Shown: piece after piece, positions 9,331 through 18,095 of the stretch | Numbering within the stretch: the first letter of the stretch is position 1 | Layout: each line of letters begins with the position of its first letter | Assembly: GCA_001460835.1 (NCBI GenBank) | Contig: CYKH01001647.1 | Coordinates: 61,356-102,997 of the forward strand | DNA: 41,642 nucleotides | From: Bodo saltans | Taxonomy: Eukaryota > Euglenozoa > Kinetoplastea > Eubodonida > Bodonidae | Direction of reading: 5' to 3' | Notes under the pieces: generated by a model | What the model was told of the DNA's origin: nothing | Database searches by the model: none | What the model saw: the letters and a program-made list of their open reading frames with translations, nothing else | Translations under genes and position numbers: made by a program

Positions 9331-12201
9331 TCAATGCTCGCGAATGCCGCACCCCAAGAAGCAAGGTCTCTCTTCACCGCTATCGGTGCGGAGTACGCGT
9401 ACACAAGCTCTCCAGGAGGGCTTCATGAGTTGCTCAACAAGACAATGAGTGATACACTTGGAATCGACAGCAACTGGTCGTTGGACGACTACGCACGAGC
9501 CACCCTTAGTCGAAACCCACTTGACCTTCTTCGAAACTCTCGTTTGTCGCGAATGTCTCTCACAGATGCCGTCGCGCAACACCTCCGTGACCATTTTATG
9601 AAAGACGAGGACCTTGGCGGCACCAAATCATCCATGCTAGACGCAAGCATTCGCTCTGGCACTGGAGACCCCGATCACCAAGGAGGAAACTCTGCCCTTG
9701 TAGGACAAGCAAGCTCACCGTTTTTATCGAGGCAGCAGCGAGGCTCCATTTACATGGAAAAATTACTTCAAAAGGCCAAAAGTCGCAATGCCTCCGCACA
9801 CTTTCCTGCTGACTTGGATGCGAGCGTTTTGTCCGGAGAAACGGGATCTCCTCGAGGCGCTCCTGGTGGTGGCGAGGGCAGCAATGATGTTTCTTTCCGC
9901 ACGGATGGAATCATCCACACGGAGCATTTGAACCTGACAAAGAATGTTAGCACTCTCCACCACAGTATTCTGAGCGCCCGAAGCAGCGAAGGAGACGGAC
10001 ATCATAAGAAAGACGACTCTCGATTTTCATCGCAAACGCGTCGTCTTTCCGTGAAAATCAACCAGTCACTTGGCGACTCTCTCCCACTCTCTGACAACAA
10101 AAACAACAATGCCTTGTGGGATCCTCGGGTTTCCATCGCTGCAGCATTTGCTGAGCTCAAAGAAGTACACAAAGCACGCCTACGATGGGTGCGAAAAGGT
10201 GAGGGGGATGAAGGCACAGAGACATCACCTAACATCAGTCCTCGGCGCAAACAAGCTGAGGAAAAGCAACCACGCGTCAGCTTGAAGAACGTTTCTCTCT
10301 TCGACGAGATGGAGTTTTTTGAAGAGAGCGATGTCGAAGAAAAGGATCGTGCATTCGCCTTCTCCATTCGAGCAGCCGCTAATAACGCAGGTCCAAAGGA
10401 ACTCACCGAGCAGGATGTCAAAAGATTTCAGCGGAATCGTCGTAAGAGCAAAGACATGGCATTGATTGATGCAACTGGGCTTATCGCAAACCCCGGACGT
10501 CAACCTAACGAGTTCTTTGTGCCGCTTATGACAGTTGCCACGCAGTTGATGGAGTTCAGTGATCGCACCCGGTCTGACCTGCACTGGCAGGTTCCCCCTC
10601 AGTGGGTTGAGGACAGCGATACCTTTATGGTCGTACGTTTGGATAGGCCAAAGCCTGAGTACCGTAAGGCCTCAGGGAACACTGCCAACACTCCTTCAAA
10701 GAAGGGACTTGAGCCTGTCGTCCACGCAGCGTTTCTTTACGACCCTTACCGTGACATCACCGATGACCACGAGGACAATGCAGGTGCGTTGTTTTCGACG
10801 TACCATCCTGGTAATGCGTGGGTTCCAAGTCAACCACAACCCCCGTACCCATGGGTGGAATGCAAAGTGACGCGACGGAAAGGCATTGTGATCTTGGAGA
10901 GCGCCCTTGGTAGCTACCGTGTGTCTGAGAAAGTGTTGCAACTTCTTGTGCGCTCTGCGGACGCACCAAGAATTCACGTGCCACGAGACACCGACACAAC
11001 TGCGTTGGATTCGTTTATTTTCGACGCATTGAATGAGTCGAATGGATCTTCAAGGTCAATGACACCGCGGGCCGCAGCGCCGCAATTGCCGGCTCCACAA
11101 GATATTTCGTCAATGGTCGACGATGCTGCCCTGAGTGCCATCATCTATCGCAAAGCCATGCTGCGTCGATTCTTCATGCCGTGCACGACCACTGAAGGGG
11201 GTAGACGGAGCTACACGTCCAAACAGCCGTTTGATCCCGACAAAGCCATCGCAGATGCAATGAATGAACGTCACGTGGACTATAAGGCTCTTATTGGGTT
11301 GATTCCGTACGACTCTCCGAATGGGTTGTCTCACTTGCTCGCACGCACCACACCAAGTGCTGCAGATGATGCGCCTGCTGTTGATCACGTCGGCTATGGG
11401 AACGAGGATAGCGGCCCTGAAGGAAAACCCACGACTGAAGACTTGATCATGTCATCAGCGACTCCTGATGGAGCACTGATGTCGTGGACGAATATGGACT
11501 TCCTTAGTTATGACAGAATGTTCAAAGCGTATCATAAAGAGCTTGCCCAAAAGCACCGCTTGTCAGCGATGGTCCCAGTGTCATCTGCTGCCTCTCCTCA
11601 AGACAAGGGCGAGACGCCTACTCTTGGTGGGCACAGCAGAACCATGTTGGCGAGACGACGAAGCGATCACTCTGCATTCACAGAGGAGATTGATGCTGCC
11701 CTTCGTGGTGCCTCAACTGAAGCCTCTCCCCAATCACATCGACATCGTCGATCTCATCACGTGAAATTCCTCCCACCGATGGAGGAGAAGTCTGTCGCAT
11801 CATTACCTCCTCCTCACGGAGGTGAAGATGTTGCGCCGACTTCACCGTCGGCCCCACCGACACTATCACCCACACGCCGCGGGACCCTTGCGCCTTCTCC
11901 GAGCAAAGTTATTATGCAAGCTCGTCAGCGGCTGGAGAGCGGCGAGAGTCCCTCAACTCCTCTCACCTCCGTAGAGGAAACCATCTTGCGCATGTCCAAC
12001 AGCGCTGTTGTGGCATCCAACCGATTACCGCCCATCCTGGCATCAACAGGAAGCCACTCTGCCGGTAGCAGTGGCATCACTGGCTCAATGTTTGGTCGAC
12101 ACGCAACAGGTGGTGACCTTGCAAACCCTGCTGGCACGCGAGTGGTGACCAAGTGGTCCCAATTGATCCCCAAAGCTACCACGACCGCCAAGAAAACGTG
12201 A
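9331..12201 (+). CDS. Giant low-complexity protein, segment 4 (C-terminus)
   Basis: The C-terminal part of the giant protein. If the T-run at 9326-9331 had seven T instead of six, segment 3 would continue here as RNFFSMLANAAPQ, so a one-base homopolymer undercall is the simplest explanation. The ATG at 9334 could also be read as a separate start, but there is no gap or splice region before it. Ser/Gly-rich linkers occupy 9600-10100. A more ordered region at about 10500-11350 (Trp-, Tyr- and Pro-containing, for example FLYDPYRDITDD and YPWVECKVTRRKG) may be a folded domain I cannot name. The tail (11580-12150) is again Ser/Pro-rich. The stop is TGA at 12199-12201. Confidence 0.75.
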   Translation, partial: SMLANAAPQEARSLFTAIGAEYAYTSSPGGLHELLNKTMSDTLGIDSNWSLDDYARATLSRNPLDLLRNSRLSRMSLTDAVAQHLRDHFMKDEDLGGTKSSMLDASIRSGTGDPDHQGGNSALVGQASSPFLSRQQRGSIYMEKLLQKAKSRNASAHFPADLDASVLSGETGSPRGAPGGGEGSNDVSFRTDGIIHTEHLNLTKNVSTLHHSILSARSSEGDGHHKKDDSRFSSQTRRLSVKINQSLGDSLPLSDNKNNNALWDPRVSIAAAFAELKEVHKARLRWVRKGEGDEGTETSPNISPRRKQAEEKQPRVSLKNVSLFDEMEFFEESDVEEKDRAFAFSIRAAANNAGPKELTEQDVKRFQRNRRKSKDMALIDATGLIANPGRQPNEFFVPLMTVATQLMEFSDRTRSDLHWQVPPQWVEDSDTFMVVRLDRPKPEYRKASGNTANTPSKKGLEPVVHAAFLYDPYRDITDDHEDNAGALFSTYHPGNAWVPSQPQPPYPWVECKVTRRKGIVILESALGSYRVSEKVLQLLVRSADAPRIHVPRDTDTTALDSFIFDALNESNGSSRSMTPRAAAPQLPAPQDISSMVDDAALSAIIYRKAMLRRFFMPCTTTEGGRRSYTSKQPFDPDKAIADAMNERHVDYKALIGLIPYDSPNGLSHLLARTTPSAADDAPAVDHVGYGNEDSGPEGKPTTEDLIMSSATPDGALMSWTNMDFLSYDRMFKAYHKELAQKHRLSAMVPVSSAASPQDKGETPTLGGHSRTMLARRRSDHSAFTEEIDAALRGASTEASPQSHRHRRSHHVKFLPPMEEKSVASLPPPHGGEDVAPTSPSAPPTLSPTRRGTLAPSPSKVIMQARQRLESGESPSTPLTSVEETILRMSNSAVVASNRLPPILASTGSHSAGSSGITGSMFGRHATGGDLANPAGTRVVTKWSQLIPKATTTAKKT

Positions 12202-12285
12202 TCGTGCCCCCTCGAAGGCCAAAGGGCCATGTATAATTTTGATACAATCGCATTATTGACAGTATGTCCACGGATCTTTCCATAG

Positions 12286-12355
12286 TTTCTCGCCCTTTGA
12301 CCTCGCTCATTTCTTAATTATTTTTTTGGAGAAAGTAGGGATTTTTTGAGGTTAG
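12286..12355 (+). promoter_or_regulatory. Trans-splicing region before the small membrane protein gene
   Basis: A pyrimidine-rich stretch at 12286-12328 is followed by several AG dinucleotides (12331-12355). The last, at 12354-12355, leaves a 13-nt leader before the ATG at 12369. The exact acceptor cannot be decided from sequence. The upstream 3' region from 12202 holds nothing else I recognise. Confidence 0.5.
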
Positions 12356-12368
12356 TCACAAAAAAATA

Positions 12369-12839
12369 ATGTTTCGCTTAACTCGGCAGCGACTTTTGTC
12401 GCGTGGTCACTTGCAAGTGACAAATCCGAAAAACTCAGATCGCCCCGGCATGTGGGGACCCTCAACTGGACCCAATAAAGATACGTTGCAGCGAAGGACA
12501 CTTTTCTACCGCATGGTGCTCATGAGCAAAATTGGCCGCCTCACGAAGCCGTTTCGCACGCCTCGTGCAAGATGGGTGTGGCGGAAGGTGCAGCTGCACG
12601 TGTGGAAATCATGCGTCATGACGGTTGTGTTTGTGTCACTCTTGCTTTTCGGTAACGCTTGGTTATCATTCGTGTATCACGCATATGCTGTCGGGGCAAC
12701 CACCCCAGTACTCGAGCGGAAAGTACGCGAGCATCGTGTGTCAAAGCAAATTCTTCAAATGGTCCGTGAGCGCGAGCGTGACGTTACCGTTGAAATGGAA
12801 ATGACTGAGGCTAAGGCTAACATCGCCAGCCAAAAGTAA
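12369..12839 (+). CDS. Small single-span protein, probably mitochondrial
   Basis: A protein of 156 aa that I cannot assign to a family. The N-terminus (MFRLTRQRLLSRGHLQ) is basic and free of acidic residues, like a mitochondrial targeting presequence. A basic middle region is followed by one hydrophobic span at about residues 78-100 and a charged C-terminal tail rich in Glu, Arg and Lys that probably forms a helix. This layout is typical of small kinetoplastid-specific subunits of inner-membrane complexes such as ATP synthase or cytochrome oxidase, but that is inference. It is a complete frame with a TAA stop. Confidence 0.7.
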   Translation: MFRLTRQRLLSRGHLQVTNPKNSDRPGMWGPSTGPNKDTLQRRTLFYRMVLMSKIGRLTKPFRTPRARWVWRKVQLHVWKSCVMTVVFVSLLLFGNAWLSFVYHAYAVGATTPVLERKVREHRVSKQILQMVRERERDVTVEMEMTEAKANIASQK

Positions 12840-13265
12840 ACAAAACAAAAAAAAAACACCTCAAAAAAAAAATAGCGGCGACGGTGGCAGGAAAAGGAGT
12901 ATCTAAATATTCTTCGTACCACCATTGTTTTGCCCGTAGATTCATTGTGCGACGGCACGTTGAGTTGGCGTGCGACATTTTGAGGAAATAGTTGTGAGAA
13001 TGGTCGATCAACGACAGATACCCTGGTGCTGCGCAACATTACATTTTCTTTAAGTGGGCGGGAAAGGGGACAAGAGTGAAGAACAGTCTTCACCATCAAA
13101 AACTCAACAAAAAAGTACCATTTCTGTTTTAACCTTCAACATAGGCAATTCATGATGATCATCTGACGCTTCACCGTTTCGCTCATATCTTCAAAATTTA
13201 TTTAAGGCAAATAATACAAAAAAAACTTTCATTTCTCTACAGATCAACAATACCCTCTTCATCAT
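12840..13265 (+). promoter_or_regulatory. 426-bp intergenic region with canonical splice acceptor
   Basis: Two A-rich runs follow the upstream stop (about 12846-12872). The middle contains no feature I recognise. Near the end, a pyrimidine tract at 13226-13240 is followed directly by AG at 13241-13242, which leaves a 23-nt leader before the ATG at 13266. This is a textbook arrangement for spliced-leader addition. Confidence 0.65.
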
Positions 13266-16200
13266 ATGACTTCCATCTACGATGAACAACAATCTTCACA
13301 TGGCAATGCGACTACTTATCATGAAGGTGCCTTCGATAATGGCGCCAACACAGCAGCAGCAGCAGCGTGTATGGTGAACCAAGCTGCGGCTGAGCACTCT
13401 CCGCTTCATGAAGTCGCGATGCCAGTTCCACCGCAACCACCACGCCAACTACAACAACAACAAGTGCAGCAACATCAAGTGACTGCTGAAGTTGGATGGA
13501 AATTCTTCACACAAGGACTCGATGCCAAAATGCAAGGTGCCATTGAAGAACTGGCAGCATTTTTGTCTGCCACCGCGCATGGCGCGACTTCAGTTCAAAC
13601 ATCTCTCAAGCTGAACAACCAACTCGCCGATGTTGTCGCACAGAATGAGGAAGCCCAAGAATCTACAGAATATCAAGAAAGTGATGTTTCACTTTCTGCC
13701 GTTGAGTCGGAGCTTCGACTTGCCCTCGATGAACTTCGAGCGATGCGCAAGCAGCAAACACTCGACATCACCTCCAACACTTCCATCCGCCTGATGGACG
13801 TCGCCATCATTGCGTGGAATCGCCTCCACGGAATTCTTCGACAACGTTTGCCCACTCCCGTTTCGCGCCCAGAAGCAGCAGCACAACAAGAACCGCAGCC
13901 ACCCACTGCTGGGTCGTCGACATTAAAGTGCGTTCTGGAGTTGCGTCGACTCATCTGTGAACTGCACTTGACATCCATTCACTTTTTTTCACCTTTTGCG
14001 CAATCGCGGGACAACCAGATTGTAGGAGACCCAAAACGTGCACTTTACTCTGCAACGATGTGTTTACGAGTCGCAAAAGATGCTTTGCTCGTCATCAACA
14101 GCAGCAGCACGACGTCCCATGAGCAGGAGCGTTCAGGAGGAGGCATGGCTCCAGAGATTGGCACAGATGCTACCGAGTGGATTCAACGTTCGTTCAGTAT
14201 TCTTAACGTGATTGGGCAGCGAGTGTTTGGTTGTCCTCCGCTAACTTCACTGACATCACGCCCCGCTCCCATCGACAATGGTGGCAACGACGTTCTGTAC
14301 CAACGTTTTCTCGATGTCTACCGAGAGCTTGTGCGTGTACGCTTTCACATTGCATGTCGGTTGCCACTATCGATGTCAAATGCTCGAGATTCTCACACAA
14401 GAAATGTAGATTGCACACTTCCAGTCGCTGGTGTGGCAGCTTTGGAGCTAGAAATGTGGCGTCTCGAGTCAAACAGCAAGGAACCTGTGGATGCCACTGT
14501 GCGCGAGGTGTTACAAATTGCTTCCCGATGTTCACAGGTTTACGGAGAGTGGACGGCGACCGGTGGTCTGCTCCTTGACGGCGGTGCTCAGCAACACTCT
14601 CCCTCACACCATCGTCGCACCATTGTCAAAGAACTGTTCTCCTCCTTGATTGACCATCTACTCAGTTTCGATTCTCACGTCGTCAACGGCGTCCCCTGTC
14701 TCCAGCAATGCAGTGCCACCGTCAAAGAAGACATTCAACGCCACATCCTTGATGCTGTGGTGCAGCTCTGTCAGCTGTACGCGATGGACACTGAATGGCA
14801 CCTTGCGTGGTCAATCCTTCAGAAGGTTGGCACGACTCATGCGTGTGGTGGATGGAGCGTACCCTCAGGGCCGCTAGTTGGCACATGGATGGCAAGCGCT
14901 TTCGCACTTCCCAATAGAGATAGCAGCGCGGTATTCCCAAACCCAGAAATGATCGCTGTTCATGGAGAGGAGGAAGATGAGCAGCGTGCTGCTTCAGCTT
15001 TACTTCGGATTGATAATCTAAGTCTCGTCAATCAAGTCAGAAAAGAGTTACTGTTTCGTCTACTTTCGTTTCGTGCAGCCTCCGCAACGTCGCAGCCGAA
15101 CGGCCTACAAACGCAGCTGATCAAGAAGGTTCTCGAGTTCCCGATAGTCACTGCTATTGGCTGCAACGCTGCTCGCCAACTCTTCTCCACAGCAAGCTTC
15201 TCCACAGATACTAAGTGCGTCAAGGATGCGCTTGCGGAATCTGTTGCGTTGTGGGCGCAGCGTAGTGCAGACCCCAGCTGTCATCGCACCATCTCGTCGC
15301 ACGCGTTGACATCGCGTGTCATTTACGAAAACACATTTGTTCTTCGTGACTGCTTGCTGCGTTGTTGCAACACGCCTCCCGTCGCATTCAATCGTACCAT
15401 GGAAGAGTTGTACCTGCAGCAAAGTTCGCTGTCGTCTCTACTGCTTGAATGCAAAGGGCCTGCTCGGATGGAGGAAGACACTCGAGAGTTTGTTGCTCAC
15501 TCATCCAGGTCGTATCTGCTCGCCCTTTGGAATCTAGGAGGAGCGTCGCCGGCTGAGTTGCCAAGTGGCGGCGAAAACAAGACGAACAGTGATCACGATG
15601 CGACGGTACTGTTATCCTCGCCAACCACCACCACAACTCTTGAACCCCATCAAATTCTCATCTTGGCATCATCATTTCTTTCATTCGGGGACGCGGACGA
15701 GGGATCGCGTCTTTGGCGGTGCATCGGACGAAATCTCCTGCAGCGAGCAGAAGAACTCACCGGAGGCGATAAACAACAAGAGTTGCTGTTGCTGCAGCAA
15801 GCAGAAGATGCCGCGTGCAAATCGATGACGTTCCACCACAGCAGCAGCAGGTCCACCTCGGTTGCTGCACAGTTATTGCTGTGCGACATTCGTTTGGCTG
15901 CTCGTGACGTGAACGGATTTCAAGCGTCCTCCCTGCAACTTCTGCAATGTGAACCTCTTGAGGACGCGATTGATGCTTTTCACTCGTTGATAAGCCGACT
16001 GGCGTCTCGAACTCGTGAACAATCACCTGAATCGAGCTGGTGCTCCACGCCGCTGCTTTGCAGTGTTCTCGAACAATTCGTCCGCTTCGTGCTGATCGAC
16101 AGCGCCGCTGCGGTCAGTTTTCGTGCATCATCCGACCAGGTGTTTTCGATGGTGCAGGCATACATCGTGTTGATTGTATCCAACGAGAGAGTAGGACGCG

Positions 16201-17795
16201 ATGGATCAAAGCTTCCTATCTCGAGTGAGCCTCGAGACTTGCGCTTGCTGAGCCGCGCTGCTGCGTTTCTCACCTCGCCGCAGTGCTCCTCACTATTGGA
16301 CGAAAAGTTGACGCATCCACATCGAATGTGGCTCGTCAACATGCTTCTCGAAGCTGTTCATGACGCTCAAGGACAACGTAGTGAATTACAGAGCGATCCC
16401 ACCAATGCCTCACATCCACAACAGGCGTTAGAGATCAATGATGTGCACAACGGTATTTGCATGAAGCTGTTGTCAACAGCGGACAAATTGATTGAAGCCA
16501 CTATTCAAAACCATTCGTCGGCTCCGCAGCATCCTCAGCAAGTGTTGGAAGCCCGTGAGCTGAGCCTCCGCGCTGTCTTGACACGCATGTCGTTCGCATT
16601 TGACGTCAACGAATCACACACTGCACTAGGTCGAAATGGAGCGCCATACCACCCCTTCACGCGGGAGGACATGTACTCGCTGTCACAGCGGTGCATGCAA
16701 GAGTGGGAAAGTCTCTACCAAGCGCGATCGCGGCTTCACACCGAGAGCAACGAAGGAAACGTGATGCAGCAGCCATCATTATCGTCACTGACAGGCAACG
16801 TCCCTCTCCTCATCAGCACCTTTCAATGTCATCTCCTTCTGTGGGATTGTGTAAACAACGGGGCTTCATCATTGAGCATCAAGGCCACCAATGAGTGCGA
16901 ATCCTTCAGAGCTGCCCTTGCTGCCTTGGTGGTGGCACGAGGGTCATCCGTGCGCGACCTTGAATCGCTCGCCGCGTCGCCTGTTTTGTCCGCACAGTTT
17001 GGTGATTCCAACGCCACCAGCACGAATCTCGAGCATGCAACTGCACTACTGACTCAGCGGCACCTTTCCTGGGTTACATCACAAGCACTGTTGGCGAAAG
17101 AGGTTTGCGACTTCTTGGCAAGCGCATCGTCCTCAACGAGTGGCATTTTCACCTCGCTGGCGCATTGCATGGCAAAAGGAGTAAGCCGTCAGGACCAGCT
17201 ATCTGTCGTCTTTTTTGTTCTCCGTGTGCTCGGTGCAGTCTCCCTGACAACGGAACAAAGTGAAATTCGATTGGTGCTGCTGCTGCATTTCGCGCCTCTC
17301 CGCGGTGCTCCTCCTTCAACCCCTCTCCTTCGTTTGCATCATGAGGATCTCTTGTCGCGAGCACTGCGCGATTCTGACGCACTTCTCCGTAGCTTTGACC
17401 TGACGTGCTGCCCACTAACGATATCGTGCTGGGACCCACGAATGGTCGTCCCTCCCCAATCCTTTGACTCGACTCACCAACGTCACCAAACACCACCAGA
17501 TGCATGCAGTTGGCAACAACTGACCGACAGTCAACGCTCCATCGAGTCTATCGTTGTGGAATTATGGAACCAGTATTGTGGTGTCCTCTGGGCTACTATG
17601 GCCGAACAAGATCAGTCAATGCAGCAGCAACTCCAGCGGCAGCAGCAGGAGCAGCAGAGCAATTCTCACTCCAATGAGGTTCAACACAAGTCATACGATG
17701 CTCACTATGTTTGGCAACGCGTCGTGCTTATCTTCACAGACTTGCTTCCGGAAAGTAGCTCCATTCGCGTGAGCATCGAGAAGCAGTTCCAATAA
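13266..17795 (+). CDS. Large helical-repeat-like protein, possibly SPO22/ZIP4/TEX11-like
   Basis: A protein of 1509 aa with a disordered, Gln-rich N-terminus (about residues 57-77) and a Gln-rich stretch near the C-terminus (around 1447-1468). The region between is almost wholly amphipathic helix, with Leu/Ala-rich pairs of helices suggesting a TPR-like solenoid. Around residues 175-275 the pattern AIIAWNRLHGI, then LELRRLICELHL, then RALYSATMCLRVAKDALLVI recalls the start of the SPO22/ZIP4/TEX11 meiotic TPR family, where an LWN-type helix is followed by a conserved Arg-rich helix. The resemblance is weak and judged by eye. If correct, the protein would act in meiotic crossover control. Otherwise it is an unassigned solenoid. 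The start is the first ATG after the acceptor at 13242. Confidence 0.75.
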   Translation: MTSIYDEQQSSHGNATTYHEGAFDNGANTAAAAACMVNQAAAEHSPLHEVAMPVPPQPPRQLQQQQVQQHQVTAEVGWKFFTQGLDAKMQGAIEELAAFLSATAHGATSVQTSLKLNNQLADVVAQNEEAQESTEYQESDVSLSAVESELRLALDELRAMRKQQTLDITSNTSIRLMDVAIIAWNRLHGILRQRLPTPVSRPEAAAQQEPQPPTAGSSTLKCVLELRRLICELHLTSIHFFSPFAQSRDNQIVGDPKRALYSATMCLRVAKDALLVINSSSTTSHEQERSGGGMAPEIGTDATEWIQRSFSILNVIGQRVFGCPPLTSLTSRPAPIDNGGNDVLYQRFLDVYRELVRVRFHIACRLPLSMSNARDSHTRNVDCTLPVAGVAALELEMWRLESNSKEPVDATVREVLQIASRCSQVYGEWTATGGLLLDGGAQQHSPSHHRRTIVKELFSSLIDHLLSFDSHVVNGVPCLQQCSATVKEDIQRHILDAVVQLCQLYAMDTEWHLAWSILQKVGTTHACGGWSVPSGPLVGTWMASAFALPNRDSSAVFPNPEMIAVHGEEEDEQRAASALLRIDNLSLVNQVRKELLFRLLSFRAASATSQPNGLQTQLIKKVLEFPIVTAIGCNAARQLFSTASFSTDTKCVKDALAESVALWAQRSADPSCHRTISSHALTSRVIYENTFVLRDCLLRCCNTPPVAFNRTMEELYLQQSSLSSLLLECKGPARMEEDTREFVAHSSRSYLLALWNLGGASPAELPSGGENKTNSDHDATVLLSSPTTTTTLEPHQILILASSFLSFGDADEGSRLWRCIGRNLLQRAEELTGGDKQQELLLLQQAEDAACKSMTFHHSSSRSTSVAAQLLLCDIRLAARDVNGFQASSLQLLQCEPLEDAIDAFHSLISRLASRTREQSPESSWCSTPLLCSVLEQFVRFVLIDSAAAVSFRASSDQVFSMVQAYIVLIVSNERVGRDGSKLPISSEPRDLRLLSRAAAFLTSPQCSSLLDEKLTHPHRMWLVNMLLEAVHDAQGQRSELQSDPTNASHPQQALEINDVHNGICMKLLSTADKLIEATIQNHSSAPQHPQQVLEARELSLRAVLTRMSFAFDVNESHTALGRNGAPYHPFTREDMYSLSQRCMQEWESLYQARSRLHTESNEGNVMQQPSLSSLTGNVPLLISTFQCHLLLWDCVNNGASSLSIKATNECESFRAALAALVVARGSSVRDLESLAASPVLSAQFGDSNATSTNLEHATALLTQRHLSWVTSQALLAKEVCDFLASASSSTSGIFTSLAHCMAKGVSRQDQLSVVFFVLRVLGAVSLTTEQSEIRLVLLLHFAPLRGAPPSTPLLRLHHEDLLSRALRDSDALLRSFDLTCCPLTISCWDPRMVVPPQSFDSTHQRHQTPPDACSWQQLTDSQRSIESIVVELWNQYCGVLWATMAEQDQSMQQQLQRQQQEQQSNSHSNEVQHKSYDAHYVWQRVVLIFTDLLPESSSIRVSIEKQFQ

Positions 17796-18095
17796 ACTTT
17801 CAACCTGCACCGTATGGATCGTCAACACCTTACACAGATGCTCCCGTTGTTGATACTGACGCGACGTAGCTTCAAAAAAAGAGAATCGTTTTTTGGCAGT
17901 TGTAACACAATTACCAAGACAAAGACGATATGTTTTCCCCTTTTGATCTTGTTGCTCCTTCGTTTCATACGTGTGTCGCATTACCAAATCAATTTGGTGT
18001 CTTTTTTTTTTTTTTGAACCATCATGTTGAAGTGCAACATTCTTGTCGTTTCTTCACCGTGCCTGCTCTCTAAGTGAAGGTAGACACGGGCAACA
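17796..18095 (+). promoter_or_regulatory. 300-bp intergenic region with T14 run and splice acceptor
   Basis: A run of 14 T lies at 18002-18015, followed by a second pyrimidine-rich stretch (about 18041-18071) ending in AG at 18073-18074. That acceptor gives a leader of about 21 nt before the ATG at 18096; AG at 18078-18079 and 18082-18083 are alternatives. The first 200 bases are the 3' region of the upstream gene, with no other feature visible. Confidence 0.6.

Noticed and set aside
13344-13475. CAG/CAA repeats as a functional triplet-repeat locus
   Set aside because: The repeats are short and mixed-codon, in a disordered Gln-rich N-terminus; ordinary low complexity.
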